Assembly (NCBI GenBank): GCA_016218445.1
Contig: JACREC010000129.1
Span: 1-43,625 of the forward strand
Origin: Nitrosomonadales bacterium
GTDB lineage: Bacteria > Pseudomonadota > Gammaproteobacteria > Burkholderiales > Gallionellaceae
Direction: 5' to 3'
DNA length: 43,625 nt
Positions 15,123 to 23,494 of the stretch are shown piece after piece. Every line of letters starts with the position of its first letter. The stretch's first letter is position 1. Made by a program: the position numbers and the translations under genes. Under the pieces are notes generated by a model, which saw only the letters and a list, made by a program, of their open reading frames with translations, was not told the DNA's origin and did not search any database.

Positions 15123-16412
15123 ATGGATAAAATCGGCAAGTACGAAATCATCAGGGAACTCGGCAGCGGTGCGACCAGCACCGTGTATCTGGCGCTTGAC
15201 CCCTTCAGCAACCAGAAGGTTGCGATCAAGTTGTTCAACATGGATAAGCAGCACAATACCGCCTTTGCCAAGGCCCGTCACAGGCTGTTGCGGACTGAGG
15301 CATCGTTGGTTGGAAAGCTATCCCATCCGCATATCGTTAAGGTTTTCGATGCCGTGATGGATGGTCCGGTGAATTACATGGTGATGGAATATGTTGAGGG
15401 CGAGACACTGGAACACTATGCTGAAGTGGATCACCTGCTGCCGTTAAACACGGTTGCGGAAATTATTTACAAGTGCTGCAAGGCGCTGGAATACGCACAA
15501 CACCAGGGTGTGATCCACCGCGACATCAAGCCTGCCAATATCCTGCTGTGCGGACAAAGCGACATCAAAATTTCCGATTTTGGCGCGGCGGTGATCGTGA
15601 GCCAACAGACTACCCTGATAAGTGGCGTGGGTTCACCCGCCTATATGTCGCCGGAGCAGGTTAAGGAGCAGTTGCTGACGCACCAGACCGACATTTATTC
15701 ACTGGGAGTGACGATGTACAAGCTGCTTACCGGCAGGTTGCCGTTTGATGCGGGCAACAATTACAGCCTGATCTACCAGATCATGAATATAGAGCCGCCG
15801 CCCGTCAGTACATTCCGCCCGGAAATCCCGCCGGAACTGGATGCCATCGTGCTGCGTGCAATGCAGAAGGACCTGTCGCGGCGTTACCATGAATGGGGAG
15901 AGTTCGCGGACGATCTGGTGCGCTTCTTCAGCAACAACGTGGCGCCCCAAACGGAAATATTCGACACTGAAAAATTCGATACCTTGCGCTCGCTGGAGTT
16001 CTTCAAGAACTTTAGTGATGTCGAATTGTGGGAAGTGCTGCGCGTTAGCGAGTGGCACAAGGTGCATCAGGATGAACGCATTATCAGCGAGGGTGACGAA
16101 GGGCGTATATTTTTCATTCTGGCCAACGGTGCGGCCAAAGTGCTCAAACAGGGACGTATATTGAGCATATTGCACAAAGGGGATTGTTTCGGTGAGATGG
16201 CGCATCTTTCCGAGCGCGAGTTCAGGCGCTCCACGGATGTGGTGGCAAAGTCTGATGTAACCCTGATCGAAATCAACCCTGAAATGCTGGAGAAAGCTTC
16301 GGCAGGATGCCGTTTTCAATTTGACAACGCCTTCCTGCGTATGTTGGTGAAGCGCCTGTCTGTTGCGAATACGCGCATTTCACACCTGTTGAATGACCAG
16401 GCAGAGGGGTAG
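15123..16412 (+). CDS. Ser/Thr protein kinase with C-terminal cyclic-nucleotide-binding domain (copy 1)
   Basis: 429 aa, no membrane segment. Kinase domain (about 1-265): glycine loop LGSGATSTVYLA, K36 in VAIK, HRDIKPAN (132-139), DFG (D152), GSPAYMSPEQ. All catalytic residues are present. A cyclic-nucleotide-binding domain (about 290-410) follows: ERIISEGDEGRIFFILANG and cassette FGEMAHLSEREFRRSTDV, with the Glu and an Arg that could hold the cyclic phosphate. Family knowledge links this fold to cAMP or cGMP binding; cyclic-nucleotide control of kinase activity is inferred from domain fusion, a PKG-like idea with reversed domain order. The next gene is a clear paralog. ATG 15123 aligns with the paralog start. 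It is divergent from the protease gene. Confidence 0.92.
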   Translation: MDKIGKYEIIRELGSGATSTVYLALDPFSNQKVAIKLFNMDKQHNTAFAKARHRLLRTEASLVGKLSHPHIVKVFDAVMDGPVNYMVMEYVEGETLEHYAEVDHLLPLNTVAEIIYKCCKALEYAQHQGVIHRDIKPANILLCGQSDIKISDFGAAVIVSQQTTLISGVGSPAYMSPEQVKEQLLTHQTDIYSLGVTMYKLLTGRLPFDAGNNYSLIYQIMNIEPPPVSTFRPEIPPELDAIVLRAMQKDLSRRYHEWGEFADDLVRFFSNNVAPQTEIFDTEKFDTLRSLEFFKNFSDVELWEVLRVSEWHKVHQDERIISEGDEGRIFFILANGAAKVLKQGRILSILHKGDCFGEMAHLSEREFRRSTDVVAKSDVTLIEINPEMLEKASAGCRFQFDNAFLRMLVKRLSVANTRISHLLNDQAEG

Positions 16413-16469
16413 GATTGTTAATCGCCCATTGCAGGGTTGATGCGCAACGGGCAAACAGTTTTTCAGTTT

Positions 16470-17768
16470 ATGAAACGTATCGGAAAATATAAAATTGTCA
16501 GGAAGCTGGGGGGCGGTGCGACCAGCACGGTGTATCTGGCGCTGGATCAATTCAACAACCAGCAGGTTGCGCTCAAGCTGTTCAACCCGGGTGCACTGCG
16601 CAATACGATAAGTGCTAATGCGTATCGCAAGTTGTTGCTTACCGAGGCATCCCTGGCAGGCAAATTGTCACATCCGCATATTGTAAAAATATTCGATGCG
16701 GTGCTGGATGGTGAATTGAATTACATGGTGATGGAGTACGTTGAGGGGAAGACCCTGGAAAGATATACCGAAGCGAATCATCTTTTGCCGTTCGGCACGG
16801 TTGCGGAAATTGTTTACAAATGCGGCAACGCATTGGAATATGCGCAGCGACAGGGAGTAATACACCGTGACATCAAGCCGGCAAATATAGTGATGCGGAG
16901 CGAAAGCGACATCAAAATTACGGATTTTGGTGCGGCGCTGATCGAAAGTCAGCAGATATCCCAGCAGTTGACCCAAGTGACAGGTGTCGGTTCTCCCGCC
17001 TATATGTCGCCGGAGCAGATTCAGGAACGGCCATTGACTCACCAGACGGATATCTATTCGCTGGGTGTGACGTTGTACAAGCTGCTGACTGGCAGGCTGC
17101 CGTTCCATTCGGACAACAGTTACAGCTTGCTCTACCAGATCATGCACAGCGACCCGCCCCTGCCCAGAACCCTTCGTTCGGACATACCGGAAGAACTGGA
17201 AGCCATCGTACGGCATGCGATGCAGAAGGAGATGTCGCAGCGTTACCAGACTTGGGGAGAGTTTACGCGTGACCTGGTAAATTTCTTCAGCAGCAACGCG
17301 GGGGTGCAGGCGGAAATTTTTGATACGGAAAAGTTTGACACCCTGCGCTCACTTCATTTTTTCAAGAACATCGGGGATACCGAGCTATGGGAGGTGCTGC
17401 GCATCAGTGATTGGCGGGAGGTGAAAAAGGGCGAATGCATCCTGCAGGAGGGTGACCAGGGCCGTGAATTTTTCATATTGGCCAGTGGCATGCTGAAGGT
17501 GATGAAGCAGGGCCGCGTGCTGAATATGTTGCGCAAGGGGGACTGTTTCGGTGAAATGAAGCGCTTTCCCGACAGCAACTTTTTGCGCACCACTGCAGTG
17601 TTGGCGGAAACCGACGCCACCTTGATCGAGATCAGTCTGGATGTACTGGCAAAGGCGTCGGTGGAATGCCGTTTCCAGATTGATGATGCGTTCCTGTACA
17701 TTCTGCTGAAACGACTGGATGTGGCGAATACACGCATTTCTAATTTGCTGGATAGCCACAGCAATTAG
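16470..17768 (+). CDS. Ser/Thr protein kinase with C-terminal cyclic-nucleotide-binding domain (copy 2)
   Basis: 432 aa, collinear with the preceding kinase and evidently a tandem duplicate. Kinase motifs: LGGGATSTVYLA, VALK (K36), HRDIKPAN, DFG, GSPAYMSPEQ. C-terminal domain: ECILQEGDQGREFFILASG and cassette FGEMKRFPDSNFLRTTAV. Conservation is strongest in kinase motifs and in the linker TEKFDTLRSL; the cassette differs most, so the two copies may differ in ligand affinity or choice. The track begins at TTG 16437; ATG 16470 (MKRIGKYKIV) matches the start of copy 1 and is preferred. The gap after copy 1 is 57 bp, so co-transcription is likely. Confidence 0.92.
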   Translation: MKRIGKYKIVRKLGGGATSTVYLALDQFNNQQVALKLFNPGALRNTISANAYRKLLLTEASLAGKLSHPHIVKIFDAVLDGELNYMVMEYVEGKTLERYTEANHLLPFGTVAEIVYKCGNALEYAQRQGVIHRDIKPANIVMRSESDIKITDFGAALIESQQISQQLTQVTGVGSPAYMSPEQIQERPLTHQTDIYSLGVTLYKLLTGRLPFHSDNSYSLLYQIMHSDPPLPRTLRSDIPEELEAIVRHAMQKEMSQRYQTWGEFTRDLVNFFSSNAGVQAEIFDTEKFDTLRSLHFFKNIGDTELWEVLRISDWREVKKGECILQEGDQGREFFILASGMLKVMKQGRVLNMLRKGDCFGEMKRFPDSNFLRTTAVLAETDATLIEISLDVLAKASVECRFQIDDAFLYILLKRLDVANTRISNLLDSHSN

Positions 17769-17856
17769 TTTATTCAGCCGCTGCGCTCTTTTCTATTTCC
17801 TTGGCCAGGAAAAACGCCATCACGGTACGGATCACCACAATTTTGCCCGTTCTTTC
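17769..17856. other. Short gap with an in-frame open tail beyond the valS stop
   Basis: Between the kinase copy 2 stop and the valS stop. Reading the minus strand past the valS TAG, the same frame stays open for 28 codons (…GKIVVIRTVMAFFLAKEIEK…) to a TAA at 17770-17772. No start codon or family is recognised. It may be chance, or the decayed end of a longer or neighbouring protein. No clear terminator is seen for the convergent genes. Confidence 0.3.
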
Positions 17857-20800
17857 CTAGCCTAGTTTCGTGCGCTGCGCCTGCAGTTGCATCAGCATGG
17901 CGCCGAAATCATCCAGGCGCTTGTGCTCCTGTTCCACCACCTGCGCCGGGGCGCGCTCGACGAAGCTGGCGTTGCCCAGCTTGCCTTGTGCCTTGGCGAT
18001 CTCGCCGCGCAGACGGGTGATTTCCTTGTCCAGACGCTCGCGCTCGGCGGCCACGTCAATTTCGATTTTCAGCATCAGCTTGAAATCGCCGACGATGGCG
18101 ATTGCCGCATCGGTGTCCGGAAGGTCGTCCAGCACGCTGACTTCGCTCAGCTTGCCCAGCGCTTGCAGATAGGGCGCGCAGGCGTGCAGCGTGGCGGCAT
18201 CCCCCGCAGCCAGCAGCGGCACTCGCTGTGCAGGCGAGAGGTTCATCTCGCTGCGCAGCTTGCGGCAGGCATTGACCATTTCCTGCAACAGGCGGATGTG
18301 CTCCAGAGCGGTCTGGTCTATCATTTCAAGGTTGGCTTGCGGATAGGGTTGCAGCATGATGCTGTCGCCCTGTTTGCCCGCGAGGGGCGCGACCTTTTGC
18401 CACAGTTCCTCCGTGATGAACGGAATGATGGGGTGCGCCAGGCGCAGCATGGTTTCCAGCACACGCACCAGGGTGCGCCGCGTGGCGCGCTGCCGGGCAG
18501 GGATTAAAGATTTGTCACGCAAAAGCGTGACATCGTTTGCCCCCTCGCCCGCGTGCGGGAGATAACCAGCGACTTGCCCGCTTGCGGGCTTAGTCGAATG
18601 GCTAGTAGTTCCATCAGGGGTGGGGAGAGGGGTGCCGCTAAGCTGCACCTTGGCCAGCTCCACATACCAGTCGCAGTAGGTGTCCCACACCAATTCATAC
18701 AGTGCTCGCGCCGCCATGTCGAAACGGTAGTCGGCGAAGTGCATTGCCATTTCCGCCTCGGCCTGCTGCAGCAAGCTGATCATCCACTTGTCAGCGGCAG
18801 AGAATTCCAAGGGCAGCGATTCGTCTAGCCCTACGTCCTGACTTTCGCAATTCATCAGCACGAAACGTGTGGCGTTCCACAGCTTGTTGCAGAAGTTGCG
18901 GTAGCCCTCGCAGCGCTGCATGTCGAACTTGATGTCGCGTCCGGGCGAGGCCAGGGAGGCGAAGGTGAAGCGCAGCGCATCGGTGCCGAATGCGGGAATG
19001 CCATTCGGGAATTCCTTGCGTGTGCGTTTCTCGATCTGCTCCGCCTGTTTGGGATTCATCAGGCCGGTGGTGCGTTTCTTCACCAGGTCCTCGAGGCCGA
19101 TGCCGTCGATCAGGTCTATCGGATCGAGCACATTGCCCTTGGATTTGCTCATCTTGTGGCCTTCCGCATCGCGGATCAGGCCATGCACGTACACGTCCCT
19201 GAATGGAATTTTGCCGGTGATGTGTTTGGTCATCATCACCATGCGCGCCACCCAGAAGAAGATGATGTCGAAACCGGTGACCAGCACCGAGGAGGGCAGG
19301 TAGAGATCGAGCGCCGGGTTGGATTTCTGCGGCCATTCCGGCGTCCAGTCCAGTGTGGAGAAGGGCCATAGCGCGGAGGAATACCAGGTGTCCAGCACGT
19401 CCGGGTCGCGCGTGAGGGCACCGGTGTAACCATCCTGCGCCGCGAGTTGTTTCGCCTCGGCCTCGTCATGCACCACCCACACGCGGCCATCGTCGCCGTA
19501 CCACGCCGGAATCTGGTGTCCCCACCACAATTGCCGCGAGATGCACCAGTCCTGGATGTTGTTCAGCCACTGGTTGTAGGTGTTGGCCCAATTCTCCGGA
19601 TGGAACTTGATCTCGCCGTTAGCCACCACTTCCAGCGCCTGAGCGGTGATGGACTTGCCATCTTTGCCGGGTTTGCTCATCGCCACGAACCACTGGTCGG
19701 TGAGCATGGGTTCGATCACCGCGTGGCTGCGGTCGCCGCGCGGCACCATCAGCTTGTGCGGCTTGGTGGCGGCGAGCAGTTGCTGAGCTTCCAGATCGGC
19801 CAGAATTTTCTTGCGCGCCTCGAAACGATCCAGTCCTTGATAAACGGCGGGAGCATGTTCGTTGATCTTTGCCTCCAGCGTAAAAATACAGATCGGGGTG
19901 AGGCCATGCCGCTGCCCCATCGCGTAATCGTTGAAGTCGTGCGCCGGGGTGATTTTCACGCAGCCGGTGCCGAAGGTCGGATCGACGTATTCGTCGGCGA
20001 TGATGGGGATGCTGCGGTTGGTGAGCGGCAGTTTCAACTGCTGGCCGATCAGGTGTTTGTAGCGAGTGTCTTCTGGATGCACGGCAACTGCAACGTCGCC
20101 GAGCAGCGTTTCGGGGCGGGTGGTGGCGACAATCAGCGCGCCCACGCCCACTTCCAGCGGGTAGGCGATGTGCCACATATTGCCATCTTCTTCCTGCGCC
20201 ACCACTTCGAGATCGGATACCGCTGTGCCCAGCACCGGATCCCAGTTGACCAGTCGCTTGCCGCGATAAATGAGTCCCTCGTTGTAAAGGCGCACGAAGG
20301 TTTCGGTGACGATCTTGGACAGCCCCGCATCCATGGTGAAGCGCTCGCGCGACCAGTCCGGCGAAGTGCCGAGGCGGCGCATCTGGCGCGTGATGGTGGA
20401 GCCGGAATGTTCTTTCCACTCCCATACCTTCTTGAGAAATAGTTTGCGTGCTTCATCAGTGCCGTGCTGTTCGATAAGGCTGTGGCGTGAGATGCCTTGC
20501 GCGTCGAGCTGGCGTTCCACCACGATCTGCGTGGCGATACCCGCATGGTCGGTGCCCGGCTGCCACAGCGTGTTGTCCCCCTTCATGCGGTGGTAACGGG
20601 TGAGTGCATCCATCAGGGTCTGATTGAAGCCATGTCCCATGTGCAGCGTGCCGGTGACATTGGGCGGCGGCAGCAGGATGCAGAAATTGTCGGTCTTGTT
20701 CTGGTCGAGCCCGGCCTGAAAATAGCCGGATTCCTCCCACTTGGGATACCAGTACGCTTCGATGGCCTGCGGTTCAAAACTTTTTGCGAGTTCCATTGTT

Positions 20801-21336
20801 ATCGTGTTTGGTTTGGGCGTTTCCGCCGTTGCGGAAAGGGGCGCGATTATACCAAGGGCAGGGTGACTATCTTTCGTGAGGCTTGCCTCACTGAAAGTTG
20901 CCTCCCTTTGGGGCAATCCACTATCCGCCGAGTGCGTGGTTGTTGCCGGTTCATCGGCTCTACAACCACGGCCTACCTCTTGCGGGTAAGCGGATGTGGA
21001 GTTGTCACTATCGGATTGCGCTGGTGCGGCAAGCCGGGCGCGGATCAGGCTGGGCAAGCCGGCTTGCGCCTCGCGCCAGGCATCCTGCCATAGCGCGCCA
21101 AACCGTGGGGCAAGTTTATCGCGCAGCAGCGTTTCCAGTTGTGGTGCAATCTGTGCCGCGAGACGCTGGCATTCCACATCGGACAGCGGCGCGGGTGCGG
21201 CAGTTTGCATGATGAGTGCGGGGACTTCTTCGGCAAGTATCTCGGTCAGGACAGGAATTTCTGTTTCCGTATCCACCACTTCAGTCAGTACCGGTAGATT
21301 GGCGAATTCATTGGCTTGCTTGGGTGATTGAGTCAT
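17857..21336 (-). CDS. valS: Valyl-tRNA synthetase, in-frame fused to an upstream DUF2486-like protein
   Basis: Class I synthetase charging tRNA-Val. The ORF gives about 1159 residues from ATG 21336, against 930-950 for the family. Residues 1 to about 100 (LPVLTEVV...IPVLTEIL, then an acidic/helical segment) resemble the separate DUF2486-type protein that often lies between holC and valS in betaproteobacteria. Residues about 100-180 are encoded by repeat DNA and a promoter-like sequence. The standard ValS start MELAKSF is residue 181 (ATG 20796). From there: HMGH for the HIGH motif, the editing domain, KMSKSKGN, the anticodon-binding region, and a C-terminal coiled coil ([21 protein letters not shown]). 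A second, 40-45 residue low-complexity insert (encoded at about 18500-18637) lies between KVQLSG and [10 protein letters not shown]. Internal initiation at 20796 is possible. Confidence 0.93.
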   Translation of the reverse strand: MTQSPKQANEFANLPVLTEVVDTETEIPVLTEILAEEVPALIMQTAAPAPLSDVECQRLAAQIAPQLETLLRDKLAPRFGALWQDAWREAQAGLPSLIRARLAAPAQSDSDNSTSAYPQEVGRGCRADEPATTTHSADSGLPQREATFSEASLTKDSHPALGIIAPLSATAETPKPNTITMELAKSFEPQAIEAYWYPKWEESGYFQAGLDQNKTDNFCILLPPPNVTGTLHMGHGFNQTLMDALTRYHRMKGDNTLWQPGTDHAGIATQIVVERQLDAQGISRHSLIEQHGTDEARKLFLKKVWEWKEHSGSTITRQMRRLGTSPDWSRERFTMDAGLSKIVTETFVRLYNEGLIYRGKRLVNWDPVLGTAVSDLEVVAQEEDGNMWHIAYPLEVGVGALIVATTRPETLLGDVAVAVHPEDTRYKHLIGQQLKLPLTNRSIPIIADEYVDPTFGTGCVKITPAHDFNDYAMGQRHGLTPICIFTLEAKINEHAPAVYQGLDRFEARKKILADLEAQQLLAATKPHKLMVPRGDRSHAVIEPMLTDQWFVAMSKPGKDGKSITAQALEVVANGEIKFHPENWANTYNQWLNNIQDWCISRQLWWGHQIPAWYGDDGRVWVVHDEAEAKQLAAQDGYTGALTRDPDVLDTWYSSALWPFSTLDWTPEWPQKSNPALDLYLPSSVLVTGFDIIFFWVARMVMMTKHITGKIPFRDVYVHGLIRDAEGHKMSKSKGNVLDPIDLIDGIGLEDLVKKRTTGLMNPKQAEQIEKRTRKEFPNGIPAFGTDALRFTFASLASPGRDIKFDMQRCEGYRNFCNKLWNATRFVLMNCESQDVGLDESLPLEFSAADKWMISLLQQAEAEMAMHFADYRFDMAARALYELVWDTYCDWYVELAKVQLSGTPLPTPDGTTSHSTKPASGQVAGYLPHAGEGANDVTLLRDKSLIPARQRATRRTLVRVLETMLRLAHPIIPFITEELWQKVAPLAGKQGDSIMLQPYPQANLEMIDQTALEHIRLLQEMVNACRKLRSEMNLSPAQRVPLLAAGDAATLHACAPYLQALGKLSEVSVLDDLPDTDAAIAIVGDFKLMLKIEIDVAAERERLDKEITRLRGEIAKAQGKLGNASFVERAPAQVVEQEHKRLDDFGAMLMQLQAQRTKLG
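18541..18620. repeat. Palindromic repeat inserted in frame in valS
   Basis: Contains CCCGC-GT-GCGGG (18548-18559) and GCCCGC-TT-GCGGGC (18576-18589) hairpins. The block ATAACCAGCGACTT...TAGTCGAATGGCTAG...CATCAG (18562-18617) recurs at 21788-21849 between holC and pepA. It codes for residues not expected in ValS ([19 protein letters not shown]). Confidence 0.85.
20821..20836 (-). promoter_or_regulatory. Leader hairpin upstream of the conventional valS start
   Basis: TTCCGC-CGTT-GCGGAA forms a perfect 6-bp stem just downstream of the predicted -10 box and 25 bp before ATG 20796 on the minus strand. Confidence 0.45.
20846..20854 (-). promoter_or_regulatory. Extended -10 promoter for valS, inside the fused ORF
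   Basis: Minus strand reads TGGTATAAT: a perfect TATAAT with the TGn extension. No good -35 is seen, as is common for extended -10 promoters. Transcription would start near 20839, giving a leader of about 43 nt to the conventional valS ATG (20796). This supports separate expression of normal-length ValS. Confidence 0.6.
20932..20990. repeat. Dispersed repeat, copy A, inside the valS-fused ORF
   Basis: CGTGGTTGT (20935-20943) pairs perfectly with ACAACCACG (20962-20970), followed by CTTGCGGGTAAG. The right 29 bp match 40670-40698 with three differences and the left half has the same layout, so this is one repeat family. Confidence 0.8.
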
Positions 21337-21338
21337 AT

Positions 21339-21767
21339 TCAACAGGTTTGCTTGCGCAAATCAAAGTGGCGCATCTCGTAACCGCGGTCGCGGTAAAAGC
21401 CATAGCGTTCGCGCCCCAGGCGCGCGTCTTCTGTGCTCTCGCCGACGATTTCGATGACGCGCTCGAAGCGGCTGAAGAACGGCAGGCAGGCCGTGTGCAG
21501 GCTGATCAGCACCTCGCTGTGCGGAAAGGTTTCGCTCTGATGTCCAACCACCACCGGCATTTCGTGCGCCGCAGTTTCGTGGCTGCGGCAATGCGGGATG
21601 AAGGCAATGGCCGGGTAATGCCACAGCAGCTTGTCGAGCGCCTCGGTGGTGGCCTCGTCCGGGGTGTGCAGCAGCACGCGCATGCCGTTCTGCATCGCCT
21701 TGTGGCTCAGCTGGCAGGCGGTGCGCAGCTTGTCGGCGCTGCCGGTGTAGAAATCAACTTTGGTCAT
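21339..21767 (-). CDS. holC: DNA polymerase III chi subunit
   Basis: Clamp-loader accessory subunit that links the polymerase III holoenzyme to SSB. 142 aa from ATG 21767 ([14 protein letters not shown]); the track's start at 21779 adds MVFI and is less likely. Family features: N-terminal DFYT, central [29 protein letters not shown], and the end [38 protein letters not shown]. Length fits. It sits downstream of pepA and its stop is 3 bp from the ATG of the DUF2486-valS ORF, so it is co-transcribed with it. The order pepA-holC-valS is standard in proteobacteria. A repeat cluster of about 130 bp separates it from pepA. Confidence 0.93.
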   Translation of the reverse strand: MTKVDFYTGSADKLRTACQLSHKAMQNGMRVLLHTPDEATTEALDKLLWHYPAIAFIPHCRSHETAAHEMPVVVGHQSETFPHSEVLISLHTACLPFFSRFERVIEIVGESTEDARLGRERYGFYRDRGYEMRHFDLRKQTC

Positions 21768-21787
21768 GATAAAAACCATTCAGCCAC

Positions 21788-21849
21788 ATAACCAGCGACT
21801 TGGCTGACGTCTTTTGGCAGCCTAGTCGAATGGCTAGGGGTTGCATCAG
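21788..21849. repeat. Second copy of the ATAACCAGCGACTT...CATCAG repeat
   Basis: Shares ATAACCAGCGACTT, TAGTCGAATGGCTAG and the CATCAG end with 18562-18617 in valS; the central hairpin differs (GGCTG...CAGCC). Here it is intergenic, between pepA and holC. Confidence 0.85.
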
Positions 21850-21913
21850 AGATCACAGAGGACACAGAGAAAACCACAGCCTCTTTCTCTGTGATCTCTG
21901 TGTGCTCTGTGGC
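21850..21913. repeat. Long imperfect hairpin of CACAGAG units
   Basis: A left arm with CACAGAGGACACAGAGAAA faces TTTCTCTGTGATCTCTGTG; about 19 of 23 positions pair. It directly follows the preceding repeat and ends 6 bp before the pepA stop. It may limit read-through from pepA to holC or protect mRNA ends. Confidence 0.75.
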
Positions 21914-21918
21914 AAAAA

Positions 21919-23451
21919 TCATTTGCTGTTTGCACGATTGATCAGGTATTGCGTCAGTAACGGCACAGGGCGACCGGTCGCACCCTTGTCCTTGCCGGAC
22001 TTGTGTGCGGTGCCGGCGATGTCGAGGTGCGCCCAGCGGTAATCCTTGGTGAAGCGCGACAGGAAACAGGCGGCGGTGATGGTGCCGCCCGCGCGCCCGC
22101 CGATGTTCTGCATGTCGGCGAAGTTGCTGTCCAGCAGTTGCTGGTAATCCTCCCACAGCGGTAACTGCCAGGCGCGATCGTAAATCTGCTCGCCCGCTGC
22201 CAGCAGCTCTTTTGCAAGGTCGTCACGGTTGCTGAACAGCCCGCTGGCGACATGGCCCAGCGCGATGACGCAGGCACCGGTGAGGGTGGCGATATCAACT
22301 ACGGTGTCTGGTTTGAATTTGCCCGCGTAGGTCAGCGCATCGCACAGGATGAGGCGGCCTTCCGCATCGGTGTTGAGGATTTCAATGGTCTGCCCGGACA
22401 TGCTGGTGACGATGTCGCCGGGCTTGGTGGCGCGCCCGCTGGGCAGGTTTTCGCAGGCAGGAATGACGCCGACCACATTCAGCTTCAGGCCCATCTCGGC
22501 GATGGCTTGCAGCGTGCCGAGCACGCTGGCCGCGCCGCACATGTCGTATTTCATCTCATCCATTTCAGCGCCCGGCTTGAGTGAGATGCCGCCGGAATCG
22601 AAGGTGATGCCCTTGCCGACCAGCACGATGGGTTTCTGTTTCTTGTCTGCGCCGTGGTATTCCAGCGTGATGAGCTTGGCGGGCTGTTCGCTGCCGCGCG
22701 TGACGGAAAGCAGCGAGCCCATGCCCAGTTTCCGCATGTCTTTTTCTTCCAGCACGGTGGTCTTGATGGATTTGTGGGACTTGGCCAGCGCCAGCGCTTG
22801 TGCGGCAAGATACGTCGGGGTGCAGATGTTGCCCGGCAGGTTGCCGAGATCCTTGGCCAGTTTCATGCCCTGTGCAGTCGCCACGGCTTGGGCCAGCACC
22901 GTTTTCAGGGCGGCGGCCTGCTTGCCGTCAAGCAGCCCGAAGTGGATTTTGTGCAAGCTCTTGTTGTCTTTTTCGGGTTTGCTTTTCAGGCGGTCGAAAC
23001 GGTAACTGGTTTCGTATGCTGCCAGCACCGCCTGGGTCAGGCACCATGCCTGTCCTGAGCCTGTCGAAGCGGCCTGTCCTGACCATTGGACTGCGCTCAG
23101 GACAGGCAACTCGGCCAGATACAGCGTGGCATCCTTGGCGCCGGTCTTCTGCACGGCGCGCATTGCGGTACACGCGGCATCAAGAAATTGTTTGGCATGG
23201 AATTCGGTGCTTTTGCCCAGCCCGACCAGCAGCACCCGCTCGCCAAGGGTATTGGGCACGTGGTGCAGCAGCAGGGTGGTGGTGGTTTTGCCGTTCATGT
23301 CGCCGCGTGCGATGATGTCGCTGAGGTAGTGTTTGGCGGCCTTATCCAGCGCCAGCGCCGAGCCTGACAATTTGCCGCCCTCGAATACACCAACCACTAT
23401 GCAATCGCTGCGCTGTTTTTCCGGGCTGCCTGTTTTTATGCTAAATTCCAC
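21919..23451 (-). CDS. pepA: Leucyl aminopeptidase (M17) with an in-frame palindromic insertion
   Basis: Cytosolic hexameric, two-metal aminopeptidase removing N-terminal residues, with known DNA-binding roles in E. coli. 510 aa. The catalytic half has [25 protein letters not shown] and the signature [10 protein letters not shown] with all metal ligands. GTG 23451 is preceded by AAGGAG at good spacing. Unusual: after YLAELPV the sequence [19 protein letters not shown] is encoded by a palindromic repeat (23047-23108); normal PepA has no such segment before the [16 protein letters not shown] helix. This lies in the N-terminal, non-catalytic domain, so activity may be kept. Divergent from lptF, a common arrangement. 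Confidence 0.95.
   Translation of the reverse strand: MEFSIKTGSPEKQRSDCIVVGVFEGGKLSGSALALDKAAKHYLSDIIARGDMNGKTTTTLLLHHVPNTLGERVLLVGLGKSTEFHAKQFLDAACTAMRAVQKTGAKDATLYLAELPVLSAVQWSGQAASTGSGQAWCLTQAVLAAYETSYRFDRLKSKPEKDNKSLHKIHFGLLDGKQAAALKTVLAQAVATAQGMKLAKDLGNLPGNICTPTYLAAQALALAKSHKSIKTTVLEEKDMRKLGMGSLLSVTRGSEQPAKLITLEYHGADKKQKPIVLVGKGITFDSGGISLKPGAEMDEMKYDMCGAASVLGTLQAIAEMGLKLNVVGVIPACENLPSGRATKPGDIVTSMSGQTIEILNTDAEGRLILCDALTYAGKFKPDTVVDIATLTGACVIALGHVASGLFSNRDDLAKELLAAGEQIYDRAWQLPLWEDYQQLLDSNFADMQNIGGRAGGTITAACFLSRFTKDYRWAHLDIAGTAHKSGKDKGATGRPVPLLTQYLINRANSK
23047..23108. repeat. Palindromic repeat inside pepA
   Basis: TGCCTGTCCTGAGC (23047-23060) and GCTCAGGACAGGCA (23095-23108) are a perfect 14-bp inverted repeat; a third related unit GGCCTGTCCTGACC lies between. 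The motif TGTCCTGAGCCTGTCGAAG resembles a dispersed intergenic repeat common in many proteobacteria. Here it is translated. Confidence 0.9.
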
Positions 23452-23494
23452 TCGCTTCTCCTTATAATTTCTCTTGCCATAAATATTGCGCCAG

